23,883 bases of DNA. Origin: Stramenopiles sp. TOSAG23-2. Lineage: Eukaryota; Sar. The translations under genes were made by a program, and so were the position numbers. Position 1 is the stretch's first letter. Each line of letters starts with the position of its first letter. This document shows, one piece after another, positions 8,539 through 20,121 of this stretch. The stretch covers positions 1 to 23,883 of the forward strand of contig LT649477.1 of assembly GCA_900128395.1 (NCBI GenBank). The letters run 5' to 3'. The notes beneath the pieces were generated by a model that was not told where the DNA came from, did no database searches, and worked only from the letters and a program-made list of their open reading frames with translations.

Positions 8539-10668
8539 TTATGCGATAGTATTTGCATTACTATCATCATCAAACAACATAGTACAACTAGTTTCACTTG
8601 GACCCATCATCATCATCATCATCCCCGCCCCATTGTTGTTGTTGTTACTATTATTATTAGTAGTAGTAGTATTGACATTACTATTTGTTTCTGTCTCTAC
8701 AACAACAACAACATCATTATCATCATCCACAATCATTGCATTTTCATCAGTTACATCAACCACCGCACTATTACTACTATCCGCATTATTATTCTCTTTT
8801 TCTTCTTCTTCTTCTTCTACTACAACAACAACTGCTGCTTCCTCCTCTTCCGCAACTTCTTCTTCAATATCTACCATATAATAATTACTTTTTTCTTTCC
8901 ATATTTGTAATACATTATCTTCACCAACACTACATAAAACATTTGGATCATTTAAATTAAATGAAATATCATTCACACCCATTGTATGTCCACAATGTAT
9001 AAAACGTACGCAATGTTTCGAATCGTCATCATCATCATTTCCATTCTTCATTTGTGATAAATCCCACATAATTACTTTACGATCATTACCACTACTTGCT
9101 AATGTATATTCATCATGTGGTGAAAAACGTATACTATAAATTGCATCGGTATGATTTTTTAAGATATGTAATGGTATTACATTCTTGTTACTAGTACCAA
9201 CACATGAACGAATATCCCATATATTAATATGATTATCTGCACCACCAGTTGCAAAGATATATTGATTAAAGCTATTGAATTGTATACAATTAATTTCTTT
9301 ATTATTGTGTTGGTTTTCTAAATGTATAATTGGTTTTAAATTGTCGATGTTCTCTTCGTCGTCGTTGTTTTCTGGTGTAATATTTGTTGCCATTGTATAA
9401 TTCCAAATATTAATAGTACTATCATCACCAACTGTACCAAATAATGATGGATGTACACTATGCCATTGTACATCATTAATAACACCATTATGTGCATTAC
9501 ACATACGTTTAAATGGTTTGTCCACAACTATCGTTTCTTTATCACCACCTTTAATATCTTGTACGGGTATTTGATATAAACATATTGTACCATCATCACT
9601 TGCAGATAATAACATACCTTTCGTAGTATGTGACCATGCCAATGCATATCCACTACTTTGATGTCCTTTTAATATCATTTCTGGACGTGTTGTATGTATA
9701 TCTATTGGTGTGGATGGATGTTTACCAATATGAAAGATATAAACGTTTGGATCAATGGTGGTGGTGGTTGTCGTATTATCATCATGTTCTTCATCAATAA
9801 TCACGTCGTCATCATCAACTTTGTTTTCATCTGTTGTAGCTGTTGTTGTTGTAGATATATCTTGTTCTTCTTCTTCTTCTTCTATAATAATTTTTTTATT
9901 TTCATTATTATCAGTATTCATCTTCTTGGACGTTGTAATTCCACCAGATTTTGTTGCAATGATTAATGGTTCTTGTGGCATATAACGTGCAATATTAATA
10001 CTACCAGGATGATTAATTTTAACTTCTGCTTTATACATGGCTTGTACACCACCATATCCACCTTTAATACATTTTAATGTTGAAGTATTCTTGTTCTCGT
10101 CGGTAATATCCATAGCATTATTATTATTATTATTATCATGTTCATCACCATTTGCTACTATTAATACTTCTTCTTTTTTCTTAATTGGATAATGTTTATC
10201 TTTTTGTATCACTGCATTATTTTTTGGTAAATATATTTGTGTCAATAATAATTGATTCATTTCATCGTTAGATGTATGTGTACCTAATAATAATTTATGT
10301 TGCGTATGTGATTTCGTATTGATTTGATGTGGTAAGAATTGACAAGTTAAAGATGGCCATTCTAAATCATGGGATACTAATACATCATATAAATATGGTG
10401 TATTTTTTTTCCATATAAAATATTCTTCGTTGATTTGTTGATCTTCTTCTGATAATTCTGGTTGTTGTTGACCAAAAGCTGGTGTGTTTGATCGGCTGCT
10501 GTTGTTGTTGTTGTTACCTCCGTTACGATTTTTGAATTTATTCACAATATCGTCGTGAGTATCATTGTTATCATTCATATCATCGTATTGTATACTTGTA
10601 AATGCATTATTACCATCTTGTATAGGTTGCATAAATTCTGGTGGTGGTGGTAATGAAAATGTTGCCAT
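8539..10668 (-). CDS. RBBP4: RBBP4/MSI1/HAT2-type WD40 histone chaperone
   Basis: A 709-residue intronless member of the family of histone H3-H4-binding WD40 proteins found in CAF-1, NuRD/Sin3-type, PRC2 and HAT1 complexes. After a 77-residue low-complexity start comes the H4-binding N-terminal helix, QINEEYFIWKKNTPYLYD (78-95), then LEWPSLTCQFLPH and LLLGTHTS. Propeller blades include INIARYMPQEPLIIATK, HQSSGYALAWSH with LLSASDDGTICLY, LFGTVGDDSTINIWNY, FATGGADNHINIWDIR, LASSGNDRKVIMWDL and VCSVGEDNVLQIWK. Two additions are unusual: an acidic and Thr-rich insert of roughly 65 residues after IIATK, before YIFHIGKHPS, and a tail from about 595 to 709 built of Glu, Val, Asn and Met runs. Human RBBP4 is about 425 residues. 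Paralogue identity (RBBP4, RBBP7 or HAT2) cannot be fixed here. Confidence 0.93.
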   Translation of the reverse strand: MATFSLPPPPEFMQPIQDGNNAFTSIQYDDMNDNNDTHDDIVNKFKNRNGGNNNNNSSRSNTPAFGQQQPELSEEDQQINEEYFIWKKNTPYLYDVLVSHDLEWPSLTCQFLPHQINTKSHTQHKLLLGTHTSNDEMNQLLLTQIYLPKNNAVIQKDKHYPIKKKEEVLIVANGDEHDNNNNNNAMDITDENKNTSTLKCIKGGYGGVQAMYKAEVKINHPGSINIARYMPQEPLIIATKSGGITTSKKMNTDNNENKKIIIEEEEEEQDISTTTTATTDENKVDDDDVIIDEEHDDNTTTTTTIDPNVYIFHIGKHPSTPIDIHTTRPEMILKGHQSSGYALAWSHTTKGMLLSASDDGTICLYQIPVQDIKGGDKETIVVDKPFKRMCNAHNGVINDVQWHSVHPSLFGTVGDDSTINIWNYTMATNITPENNDDEENIDNLKPIIHLENQHNNKEINCIQFNSFNQYIFATGGADNHINIWDIRSCVGTSNKNVIPLHILKNHTDAIYSIRFSPHDEYTLASSGNDRKVIMWDLSQMKNGNDDDDDSKHCVRFIHCGHTMGVNDISFNLNDPNVLCSVGEDNVLQIWKEKSNYYMVDIEEEVAEEEEAAVVVVVEEEEEEKENNNADSSNSAVVDVTDENAMIVDDDNDVVVVVETETNSNVNTTTTNNNSNNNNNGAGMMMMMMGPSETSCTMLFDDDSNANTIA

Positions 10669-11176
10669 GTTGATTGTTATTAATTAGTTAAAATTTATTT
10701 TTTGTCGGTGGTGGTGGTGGTAATATGTAATTCCTCTTTGTGAAAAAATAATGAAATCAATTATTTGTTTTAAATAGATTAATAAAAATGTATTGTTATG
10801 AATATATATTTGATCTGAAATGTCACTATCTCTCTGGTTGTTCCATCTATCTATCTATCTGTTTGTTTGTATTTTCTACGTCGATAGATATATATATTTT
10901 GATACATAAAATAACACTATTCACTATGGAAAAAATAATATATCATTCCAAATTGCAAAATCGATTTTGAAAATTTATTGTGAAAATTATTGCCGCCCGA
11001 TTGGAGGTGGTACATCGACACAGCATTAACAATTAAAAAGCAAGTATAATTTTTGTGTATCTATTAGGTCGTATAGCATATGAATAATATTAGATTTTAT
11101 AATGTATATATTCGGATATTATTGATATTTATATATTCGAAATTCATCATAAAAAATGATATTTTTGGATTGGAAA

Positions 11177-11192
11177 TAGCATGGACATAGCA
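11177..11192 (+). promoter_or_regulatory. TAGCA-N6-TAGCA motif, site 2
   Basis: Reads TAGCATGGACATAGCA, an exact match to TAGCATNNNNATAGCA. A weaker relative, TAGCATATGAATAATA, lies at 11074-11089. Confidence 0.4.
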
Positions 11193-12931
11193 GCAAGAAT
11201 ATTTCTTGATCTGAAAATTGCTGCTTCACTCGAATTTGACAATCTAGCCCGACCATTTTTCAGTACAAGACGACACATTGTACAAACAAAAAACAAAATA
11301 ATGTTGCAACAAGAGAAAATAAATAATGACCATTACAATACCGTTCTATTTATAACTAACAAAAAAAAATTTGTACGTGACTTAATTGCTATATCATCCA
11401 TTGTTTTACCGTTTTATCTAAGAATTTGAAAACAATTACTGTATTAGATATACATCAATTTATCATTTATGATAAATGTTTTTGTCACCAAAATCATATT
11501 TTTATCAAGTTTTTTGCTTCTGCGATAAAAAAATATTTTCATATTTGAAAAATATTTTTCAATTCCATAAAAAGGATATTATTTATTATGCAATATTACG
11601 TCTGCCTCTTTCATTCGTTAATTATAGCACAAAGATGGGATTTTGAAGTCTAGGCTGAGAGTTATTGAAAAATGCAGATTTTAAATGATTTTTTTATCAC
11701 TGGTGTGACATTGCAATAAAATTTAAAATATTGCAAAAAAATAATAAACACTTTTTTTCAATCCTTTTTTTTTTTTTTCAGTAAATCGTGTAAACATAAA
11801 TATTTCACTCTATCGTTTTTTGCAGATCTTCGTAGCCCTTCGAAACAGTGCACACTCGTTTAATATATAAAAATAAAGCAATCCTAAGTTTTATACGAAA
11901 CTTGGAATCCATTTTCCAACATACCATGGCCCATTTTCATTTTGTTCAAAATTGTCGCATCACTTGTTTCAAACTATTGTGTTCATTTTTGATATGTTTT
12001 TTTTGATAATAATAAAAAAGTGTAATAAATAGCAAAAATACTTTAAAAAACAAAGTTCCCAACCGATTGACTTAATATAAAGTTTCAAATTCCTTTTTTA
12101 ATAGATATGAAAGGATTTAAAAGCATCCGGAACAGTTTTACATGTGTATATCTATGTTTGTATGCACATTTGTGTGTTTACATGTAATGTATATAGGTAT
12201 CAAGAAATTACTGTTCATACCTCTGTAATGCTATAAACCTGTTATTTTAGCTTTCGTCATGTACTATGTTGACCCAACGCTTACTTTTTAGTAAATGAAA
12301 ATCACCAAATCCACACTCACAATACACTAAAAATACACTTTCCCATTATATATATTCCTGATGATAGCACTTTTATGATGCGCTGATGAATTCTAAACAT
12401 TCCTATGCCATTTATTTCACTCCACAACATATATTTGCTGAGATAATACAAATTTTCCATTTTTGCCAAGTTGGATTTTGCAAATGGCTGAAATCTAGCA
12501 TGGGGATACTATTGGATGAAAAAAACATAGTCAACCAAGATAAAAATACATATAGTACACTATTTCCGATTGTTATAAAGCCAGGTAGATCGTTCATTAG
12601 GCATGTAATCTATGATCTTGAGAAAGGAATAGTGATTTAGAGGTTTGAATAGATGTGTTATATGTGTCATCCTGATCGATGGTGATTCAAATACACTGAT
12701 TCTACCTTAAAATAACACCGTGATACTGCCATGCTAATTTTCAGCGAGATTTTTTATTGAAAAAAAGAGTAAAAATAGGACTTGTACATCTTTGATTGAG
12801 CTGCACTCAGGTTAAAATATGTATTTATATATAAAATGAATATATACACTGTTATATACATATAATCTCTCCAGTTGGCTTCAGTCTTGCAATTTGCTGC
12901 GTTTTTGACCATGAAAAAAACGGCATTTTAG

Positions 12932-12947
12932 TGCTATTCCTATGGTA
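12932..12947 (-). promoter_or_regulatory. TAGCA-N6-TAGCA motif, site 3 (one mismatch)
   Basis: The minus strand reads TACCATAGGAATAGCA, one mismatch from the consensus. It shares the spacer AGGA and the following C with the site at 7060. Confidence 0.35.
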
Positions 12948-13108
12948 AGTCGAAATCCAATCGGGAAACTGTTTGTTGATAACTCTGTATGATCGAATCA
13001 TTCAAATTTGAATGTGTTGGTGCTCAAATGGGCAAATATATGTATTATGAAGGTACTTGATGTGTAATTTGAAAAGTCTGTGGTTGAAACTATTTTTTTT
13101 TGAGAAGT

Positions 13109-13124
13109 TAGCATGGATATAGCA
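13109..13124 (+). promoter_or_regulatory. TAGCA-N6-TAGCA motif, site 4
   Basis: Reads TAGCATGGATATAGCA, an exact match. A single half site (ATATAGCA) follows at 13183-13190. Confidence 0.4.
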
Positions 13125-13343
13125 TCAAGCGCTGGATTGCGCGGATTGCGGATCGTAAAATCCAATGATGTCAGTTTAAGGGATATAGCATTACTGAAAT
13201 TACCTGGATTAATGATTTCAAGATCTGATGGTACAAATTTAATTTCTTGTATACTTAGTTGGAAGAATTATTTCAATGATGTGTAATGTTATATTCGATA
13301 CCTATTCATAGCGTAAAGAGAGTATTTGATAGGTTGTGGTGAT

Positions 13344-13359
13344 TAGCATGTGAATAGCA
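13344..13359 (+). promoter_or_regulatory. TAGCA-N6-TAGCA motif, site 5
   Basis: Reads TAGCATGTGAATAGCA, an exact match, 29 bp before the next site. Confidence 0.4.
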
Positions 13360-13372
13360 CCTGGATATTGTC

Positions 13373-13388
13373 TAGCATCGATATAGCA
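13373..13388 (+). promoter_or_regulatory. TAGCA-N6-TAGCA motif, site 6
   Basis: Reads TAGCATCGATATAGCA, an exact match. With site 5 it forms a pair about 640-680 bp upstream of the HEAT-protein start codon. Confidence 0.4.
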
Positions 13389-13590
13389 CTAATAATTATA
13401 GAGATTTACAAGAAGAGATCTGGGAGATTAAGAATAATTGATGAAAGGTGGATCGAGCAATCTGAGCAATCTGTGTGCAATCCAGCAATCGAAGAAAGGT
13501 GCATCGAGAAATTGAAAATCGAGCATCTGGTTTTTGTTTTTTGGTGCTGTGATTATGATCCAGTAATCCAACAATCCAAAAACATAAAAA

Positions 13591-13640
13591 CAGCACAGCA
13601 GAAGAGCACAGCAGCACAGCAGCACAGCAGCAGCAGCAGA
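13591..13640 (-). repeat. CAG-type minisatellite, inverse of the one at 7121
   Basis: On the minus strand it reads as GCTGCTGTG units, the same 9-bp unit as at 7121-7170 in opposite orientation. Confidence 0.7.
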
Positions 13641-14021
13641 TTGAAATGATGTGATCGAATAATTTTGAATGAATGATGTGAAGGATATTGTTGGATGATT
13701 GCTGGATTGCTTGCTTAAATAATTGATAATATTTATATTATATTATTGATAGGATGTAGATAGAGATGCAGGAAGTTGGAGGGAGAGAATATATATATAT
13801 ATGTGTCAATGTTTAACAATATAGATAGATTATACTATTACAATATTCATTGAACGATACGTCAATATTCCGTTACATCTGAAAAGTGAATACAAGATAT
13901 CTTTACTATATACTACGAATCAAGATAAATAATTTCGATAGCTAAATTTACTACATTTTTCACCAAAAATTCATACATTTATTAGTAATAATAATAATAA
14001 TAATAAAATAATCCAAACAAC

Positions 14022-17000
14022 ATGTCGTCTACTACTACTACTACCACTACAACATTAAAACAAGCTGCATTAAAACCAACAACAATGGATAGTATCGATT
14101 CAGATAATACATTATTAATCAATATGATGAAAAAAATATATACATATTTACAAGAACAAGATATTACCGATAATAATAATAAAAATAATAAAATTATTGC
14201 TACAACATCTTTATTACAAAATGCATTTAAACATGTATTTAAAACACAAGAAGAATTAAATAGTTTAGTCAAATTTACATTTGAATGTCGTTTTGGTTGG
14301 TCGGAACGAAAAGCAACAACTACAACAAACGACGACCCGTTCAATCACGGCACGTTAGAAACATCCATGTCTGAATCACAAAATTCAACATCTATTAATG
14401 ATAAAGACGGTTCATTAGCTAGTAATCGTAAAAGAAAATTAAATATAAATGCAGATAAAATGATTAAAATGTTTCGTGAAATTCAACCAAGTACACGTAT
14501 TTTAAATGCTATACAATATTGTGTATTAAATACAAGCAAACCTGTTGTACGAAAACAAGTCTTTATCCATTTTTACGATTGGTTTAAAAGTTGGGTTAGT
14601 AAAATGTATATGGAATTAGGAAAGTTAAATATATATAGTGATAGTGATTATCAAATCATGCGTAATATTATCATATCAAGTGTGACTGATATTTGGAGTG
14701 CTATTCGTAAAAATGCAGCTGTACGTTTATATAGTGTCGTAGATTTATTTCCAATACATCATGTTGAATTATTGTTTCAAGGTTTAGTTAATATATGCAT
14801 TGATAATTATATTAAAGGAGAAACTGAACAAGCAACGATAGCAGATGATGACGATGTTGGGGTAACAACAATAAAAAATAAAACACAAAAAAGTCCATGG
14901 CAAGCAAAAGAAGGTGCATTATTAGGTATTACAGCAATAGTGAAAAAATTTAGACGTGTACAAACACCATCTAATTCACCATTACAAAGTAAATATTTAA
15001 ATAAAACAATTATTAGTAATAAAAAGAAAAGTAAGAAGAACAACAATAATAATAGTGGTAACGACGACGACAACAACAACAACAATTTCCCAACAACAAC
15101 AACAAATGATGATAATAATAACAACAATAAATCATTGAAAAAGAAAAAGAAACCAAAAGGTTCACCATTATCACTTCAATTGAATAATTTATCATTTTTA
15201 AGTACAAATACATTTGATGATTCAAATCCACCATTAAGTCCAACTGGTACACGTCAAAGTTTTAATATGGTAACACCAGTTGCTAATAGACATAATTCGT
15301 TTTTTAATGCGATGGAAGAGGGCACTGATACTAGCAGTAAGGATGATAAAAATAAAACAACATCAACAAATGCATTACAAACACCAAAACGTAATAATAA
15401 TAGTGATAAAAAAGATAACAATAATAATAATGATATTAAAACAACCGCCACCACACCAACAACAAATAACAACAATGCAAATGCAATTAATCGAGCATTA
15501 AATAACAGCTCACCATCATCACATGCAACATTGACATTTGGTAAAGATTTTATATGTATTGGTGGATTGCCTGATTTTATTGAAACGGAAATGCAACGTG
15601 TTACGTATGAAAATTTAGGACATCCACAATTAACTGTACGTGAAAATGCAACAAAAGCATTTGCTGCATTTTTATCACGTAGTCCATCACGTCAAACATT
15701 AAATGCATTTAGTGATGTAATTGGAAAATTAGCAAAAGAAACGGAAGGGAAAACAATTGAAAATAGTAGTAACGATGGAAAAAATCGTACACAGCGTACT
15801 ACACATACAATACCAGATCCATATTTAGCAGAAGGTCTTTTATCATTATGTGTCATCTTAGCAAAATTACGTATGGTACCTGAATATTATTTAAAAACAA
15901 ATTGGAATCATATTTTCACTACATTAAATAAATATTTAGGACATACAGCAAGTACGGTTCGTCAAATGAGTTCTACCGTGTTTAAACATTTAGCATTTAA
16001 AGGTTCTCGTTCATGGTCACATACTAGTGATATTGCACAACAATCACCAGCATTATTATTATTAGTATTAGAAGGTTTAGTGAAAACATGGAAAGTAGAT
16101 CGTGAATTAGTAAACGAAAGTAATAATAAAGTGCAAGTTATAAATGAATTAGCAGGTGATGATTTTGATGACGATTTTGATGATGATGAAGACGAAGACG
16201 AAGAGATGCAATTATCATGGCAATCACGCGAAGGACGATTATTAACGTATGAATTAGTGATTGATTATGTATTATCAAATCATGCAAATTATATAGCAAC
16301 CGATCCAAGTAGAAAAATATATCGACGTATTAGTAGTCCACCAAGTATTGGTGGAAACATTAACCGTTCACCAGTTGTTGTTATTGGTGAAAATGTGATA
16401 AATCGTAGCAAAACATCTGATATTGCTGGTGGTACAACGGGGAATAATAGTACTACGGCGGAAAAACAACCACCAAAAACACCTGTACGTGAAAGTCCAA
16501 AAGATAATAGTAGTTCCAACAACAACAATCCATTATTTGCATCACCAGCACCATCGTTGCCATCTCCTTCACCATCACCAAGTGCAAATCCATGGAATTC
16601 ACCACCAAAGAAAAAATCATCGACACAACAACATGGACGTAGTAATTCCTTGCATTTGAATACCGGTAATAGTGGTAAGAACACAACTAGCAAACGTTCA
16701 CCATTACGTATTGAACATATTTCTACTAGTAGTAGTACAAATAGTAGTCCAAGTAATACACCAACTAGTGCAGATGGTTTATTAACGAATAGTAATCGTA
16801 AACTACGTAATGAACCAAAATCATTATTAATGTTTTTCATGGAAGCTAGTAATTTGAATAAAAAAAATCGAAATACTACTACAATAACTGATACTAAAAC
16901 ATCAGCATCCAATACAGATATTCAACATTATTTGCATCATATGATATTGCAAACAAAAGAATGTTTAATGGATGATCGATTTGAATTGACTAGAATGGCA

Positions 17001-19440
17001 GATCAAGTATTGCCTGGTTTAGTAAAATTATTATGTTGGATCGATGTGAATATTTTAGGAAAACATTGGTTATCGTTAGGCAATAGTATGCGTGATAAAG
17101 ATGCATTAACATGTCGTTTTATTTCCAGTTCGTTATTAGTAGCAATTAAATATTTCATTTCTTTACGTTATATGTTAAATGCAAGACAAAAAAGTGGTAA
17201 TAGTAGAAGTCGACCAAATAGTCCAAGTGGAAATAGTCCAATGAGTAAAGGTGTTAGTACCAATAATAATAACACTGCTGCAGTATTGAATCGAAGTCCA
17301 ACTGGTACTATTGGTACAGGTTCTAGTGACAAAAATAAAGGAAAAAGTGGTACAAAAAATACTAGTAATAATATGACGACACCACCACCGCAATCCTCCA
17401 CAACCGTCACCACGCCATCATCGTCGTACACACCATTTACGGTTGTTTTTAAAACAAAATCAACGACACAAGCATCAAAACAAGCATCTATATTACAATC
17501 TATTTTATGTGATATTTTGCCAATGTTTCAACGTTTAGCAAATAGAGCGGTGACGGAAAAATTATTTGCAAGTACGATTGAAGGAATGGTTATTTTACAT
17601 TCATTATTTGTAAATAAGAATGATAAAAAGAATTACGATGATAAAAAAATGATGAATGAGCAATTTGTTGCATTGGATTTACGAATTCCAGTCAGTGAAG
17701 CGGAAAGTATTAAACATGCAACGATTATTGTCAATCGTGTAGTACGAATACATACCATTGCACATCCAAAACATCCACAACGAGCGCAAACGGCACATAA
17801 TCGTATGGTAGCAATGGCAGCAAAGGAAAAACGTGCACAGCAATTAGATAATGCAGCAGCTGATGCATTGTCGATTCATATTCCAGGATTTTTCAATCGC
17901 ATGGCAAATAGTACAGGTTGCATGGATCAAGTATTTAAATTAGTACCAATCGTGTTACGATGGGCATGTAGTCGTGATACGATCGATGCGAAGTGTAAGT
18001 AGTTGTAATAATATGGAGTTTTGAATTTTCTGTTGTTCCTTTTTATATTTTCCATCATTCTTTTTAATATTTTTAAACATACATTTCTAACATTTTATAT
18101 ATGTTTCACACATTATATGTAAAACAGGCTCTTTACTACATGCTGTTGTAGATAGTATTAACAAAATTAAACATTATATTGTTGATACGGAAACAAGACG
18201 CAAGGAAAAATTAGATGAAAAAGTTCAAGGTGGGGATACAATTGATGATTTTGATGATGATTTTGATGAAGAAAACTTTGATTTAGAAGATGATGATTGT
18301 GTTTCCGTGATAAAACCAGAGCAAATTGAAAAAGTTTGTTTATTATCGATTGCACCGTTGGAGAAATTATTAGGTACAAGTGCAGAAGCAAGTGTATTGA
18401 AGAGTGCTTTGCAAGTTACATTAGCATTAACAATGCTGGGACGAGTAGATATTGGTAGTACGAATGATAAAAGTCTTGGCGATAGCATTGGTTCGAAAAA
18501 GAAAAATGTAAATGCAGGCAGCAATAGCAATAATAATAATAATAATAAAAATGCTACTGCAAATTCCAATACTACCAATAGTAACAACAAACAACGTGTA
18601 AATAAATCTAGTAATTTATTAAGTCGATTGTTACCAGTAATAGCAGAACGATTAAGACAAGTTGCACCACGCAGTGTTCGTATTTCACGGAGTGCATCGA
18701 TGTTATTCCGCGGTGAGCAAAGTATAAAATTGCAATTAATGTCAAATGAAATTGTAGATGATTCTCACGGGAATGATGATTCTCAACATTTAGATAGTAG
18801 TACGGAAGATGATGGTGGTGATACTACAGATGGTGGCAATAATAATAATAATAATAATAATAATGCAACTATCAAACGTCTAAATGGTGGTAATTTACGA
18901 ATAAATATTAGCAATAAAAATAGTGCTAGTGGTTTAATTGATGAAAACGATATTGATGTTGAAAATGAGACTGTAGAAGAAAACGAAGCAACATTTAATC
19001 AAGATGTACGAACAAATTTACGTGAACGTAGTCCAAGTAGTGGTAGTAGTAATAATGGAATTTCCATGTTTGATGATGATGATAGTAGCGATAATGATGA
19101 TTGGGATGATTGGGATGATGAAGCTGGTGGTGATACTGGCAATGAAGCGTTGAGTAATGAATTAGGATGGTTTGTCCATCGTTTACATCTTGGTTTAGGA
19201 GGTGGTTTGAATGATCCGTTGAGTAGTGGTGGTGATGATGGTGGATTTTTAGGAATGGATCTTGCATCGAATGATGATCAAAAAAATCGTGTATTAGAAA
19301 ATTTAACGTTGTCAAATGATGGTGTTGTTGGTGTTGGTGATGATGGCGAAGATGATGATGGATTGCATGGTTTAGGATTTGTTAGTGGACGTGATATGGA
19401 AGTATTGCAATGGAGTTTGCAGATTTATAATTTGAAGTGA
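14022..19440 (+). CDS. Large HEAT/ARM-like helical repeat protein, function unknown (2 exons)
   Basis: Exons 14022-17994 and 18128-19440 join in frame to 1761 residues. I do not recognise the family. The ordered parts look like alpha-helical solenoid: 150-265 (VVRKQVFIHFYDWFKSW; SVTDIWSAIRKNAAVRLY), 290-312 (WQAKEGALLGITAIVKKFRR), 505-680 (TVRENATKAFAAFLSRS; STVRQMSSTVFKHLAFKG), 735-760 (WQSREGRLLTYELVIDYVL), 931-1050, 1150-1324, and 1325 onward across the intron. Phrases such as REN-KAF and W-REG with paired helices are typical of HEAT repeats. Between them are long Asn-, Ser/Pro-, Thr- and Asp/Glu-rich inserts (about 327-372, 440-492, 712-735, 770-935, 1053-1140 and much of the last 300 residues). 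No catalytic motif is seen. A scaffold role is likely by fold. The start ATG follows an ACAACATG context and opens with a Thr run. Confidence 0.82.
17995..18127 (+). other. Intron in the HEAT-like gene (133 nt)
   Basis: Donor GTAAGT at 17995, acceptor ACAG ending at 18127, branch-like TTCTAAC with CTAAC at 18087-18091. Splicing joins T+GC into a Cys codon and restores a long open frame; unspliced, the frame stops at TAG 18000-18002, just after the donor. Confidence 0.9.
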
Positions 19441-20121
19441 GGAGGGAGAGAGGAGAGAGAGAAGTGTGTGTATGTGTGTGTGTTCAAAAGTAAACACATT
19501 TTTTTATAAATTTAAAAACTAAGTTGTTTTTTGTGATAATTAATTTATTTTATTTCAAAAAAAGATGAGAAGATGGAAAGACATTTCTATTTTCAATGCT
19601 GTGTAGTGTTAATTTTTAATTTCATGGTGTGCAACGCATCCAAAATCCAAAATCTAGAAGCTGCTTATCCATATCAAATCAATTTGGACATTTGTGTATG
19701 GGTAGAAATTAATAGGCAATCTTTAAAACGTATTGGAAACGTGTTCCTTTTGATTTTTTATTTTTTGTACACTATAAACATTCCAATCATTGCATGCATA
19801 ATTTGAATATTATTGCCAATATATTGTAACGTATACGCTGCCAACAGCCTTAGAACAAGATATAACAATATTTAAATTTGTATACATAGTATAATATTAA
19901 AAGATATATAGAATGTATATTTTGATTATGTATTTGTAAATATATCAATAATAGCCTTATAACCGACATACGCCTCAAACGTATCTAACAAAACTATCTA
20001 CCGTTGAACGTTATCTATTTACACATAATATATATAAATATCACATACAGATATTACAGATTAATTAATAATTTAATATACAATTATTTAAAATATTGTA
20101 TAGAATAAAATATATATAATA
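19441..20121. other. Intergenic region, HEAT-like gene to 783-residue gene
   Basis: Starts with a GA/GT purine-rich run (19441-19485), then A/T-rich sequence. A 77-codon frame at 19573-19806 has hydrophobic ends but no recognisable domain, and I do not call it. TATATAAATA at 20031-20040 could be a TATA box for the next gene, 82 bp before its start, but such strings are common here. Confidence 0.6.

Larger units (their letters stand above)
10669..14021. other. 3.35-kb gene-free region between divergent RBBP4-like and HEAT genes
   Basis: I see no supported protein gene, tRNA or rRNA. Short frames (at 11181-11429, 12386-12640 and 13350-13649) show no recognisable domain. The region carries most copies of the TAGCA double-repeat motif (11177-13388), a CAG-type minisatellite (13591-13640), GGT and ATCT runs near 10704-10722 and 10847-10870, and degenerate repeats around 13430-13520 (ATTGATGAAAGGTGGATCGAG against AATCGAAGAAAGGTGCATCGAG). 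It should contain the promoters of both flanking genes. It has fewer trinucleotide runs than the coding regions. Confidence 0.65.

Noticed and set aside
8116-8910. Long plus-strand frames (264 and 170 codons) opposite the RBBP4-like 3' end
   Set aside because: They are antisense reads of trinucleotide repeats, giving Leu, Ser, Thr and Ile homopolymers; the minus-strand WD40 gene explains the region.
11181-11429. 82-codon frame in the gene-free region
   Set aside because: Its ATG lies inside the TAGCA motif, no domain is recognisable, and the length is expected by chance.
12386-12640. 84-codon frame with a mixed, protein-like composition
   Set aside because: Most protein-like of the gene-free-region frames, but with no match to any family I know and no supporting context.
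10669-14021. Search for tRNA, U-type snRNA or rRNA genes
   Set aside because: No T-loop GTTCRANNC with matching acceptor arms was seen. The Sm-like ATTTTTGGA at about 11160 has no accompanying snRNA signature.
16289-16912. 207-codon minus-strand frame
   Set aside because: Antisense shadow of the HEAT-like gene across its Ser/Pro-rich insert.
19573-19806. 77-codon frame with hydrophobic N-terminus and C-terminus
   Set aside because: Could be a small membrane protein, but hydrophobic frames are common in T-rich DNA and nothing else supports it.
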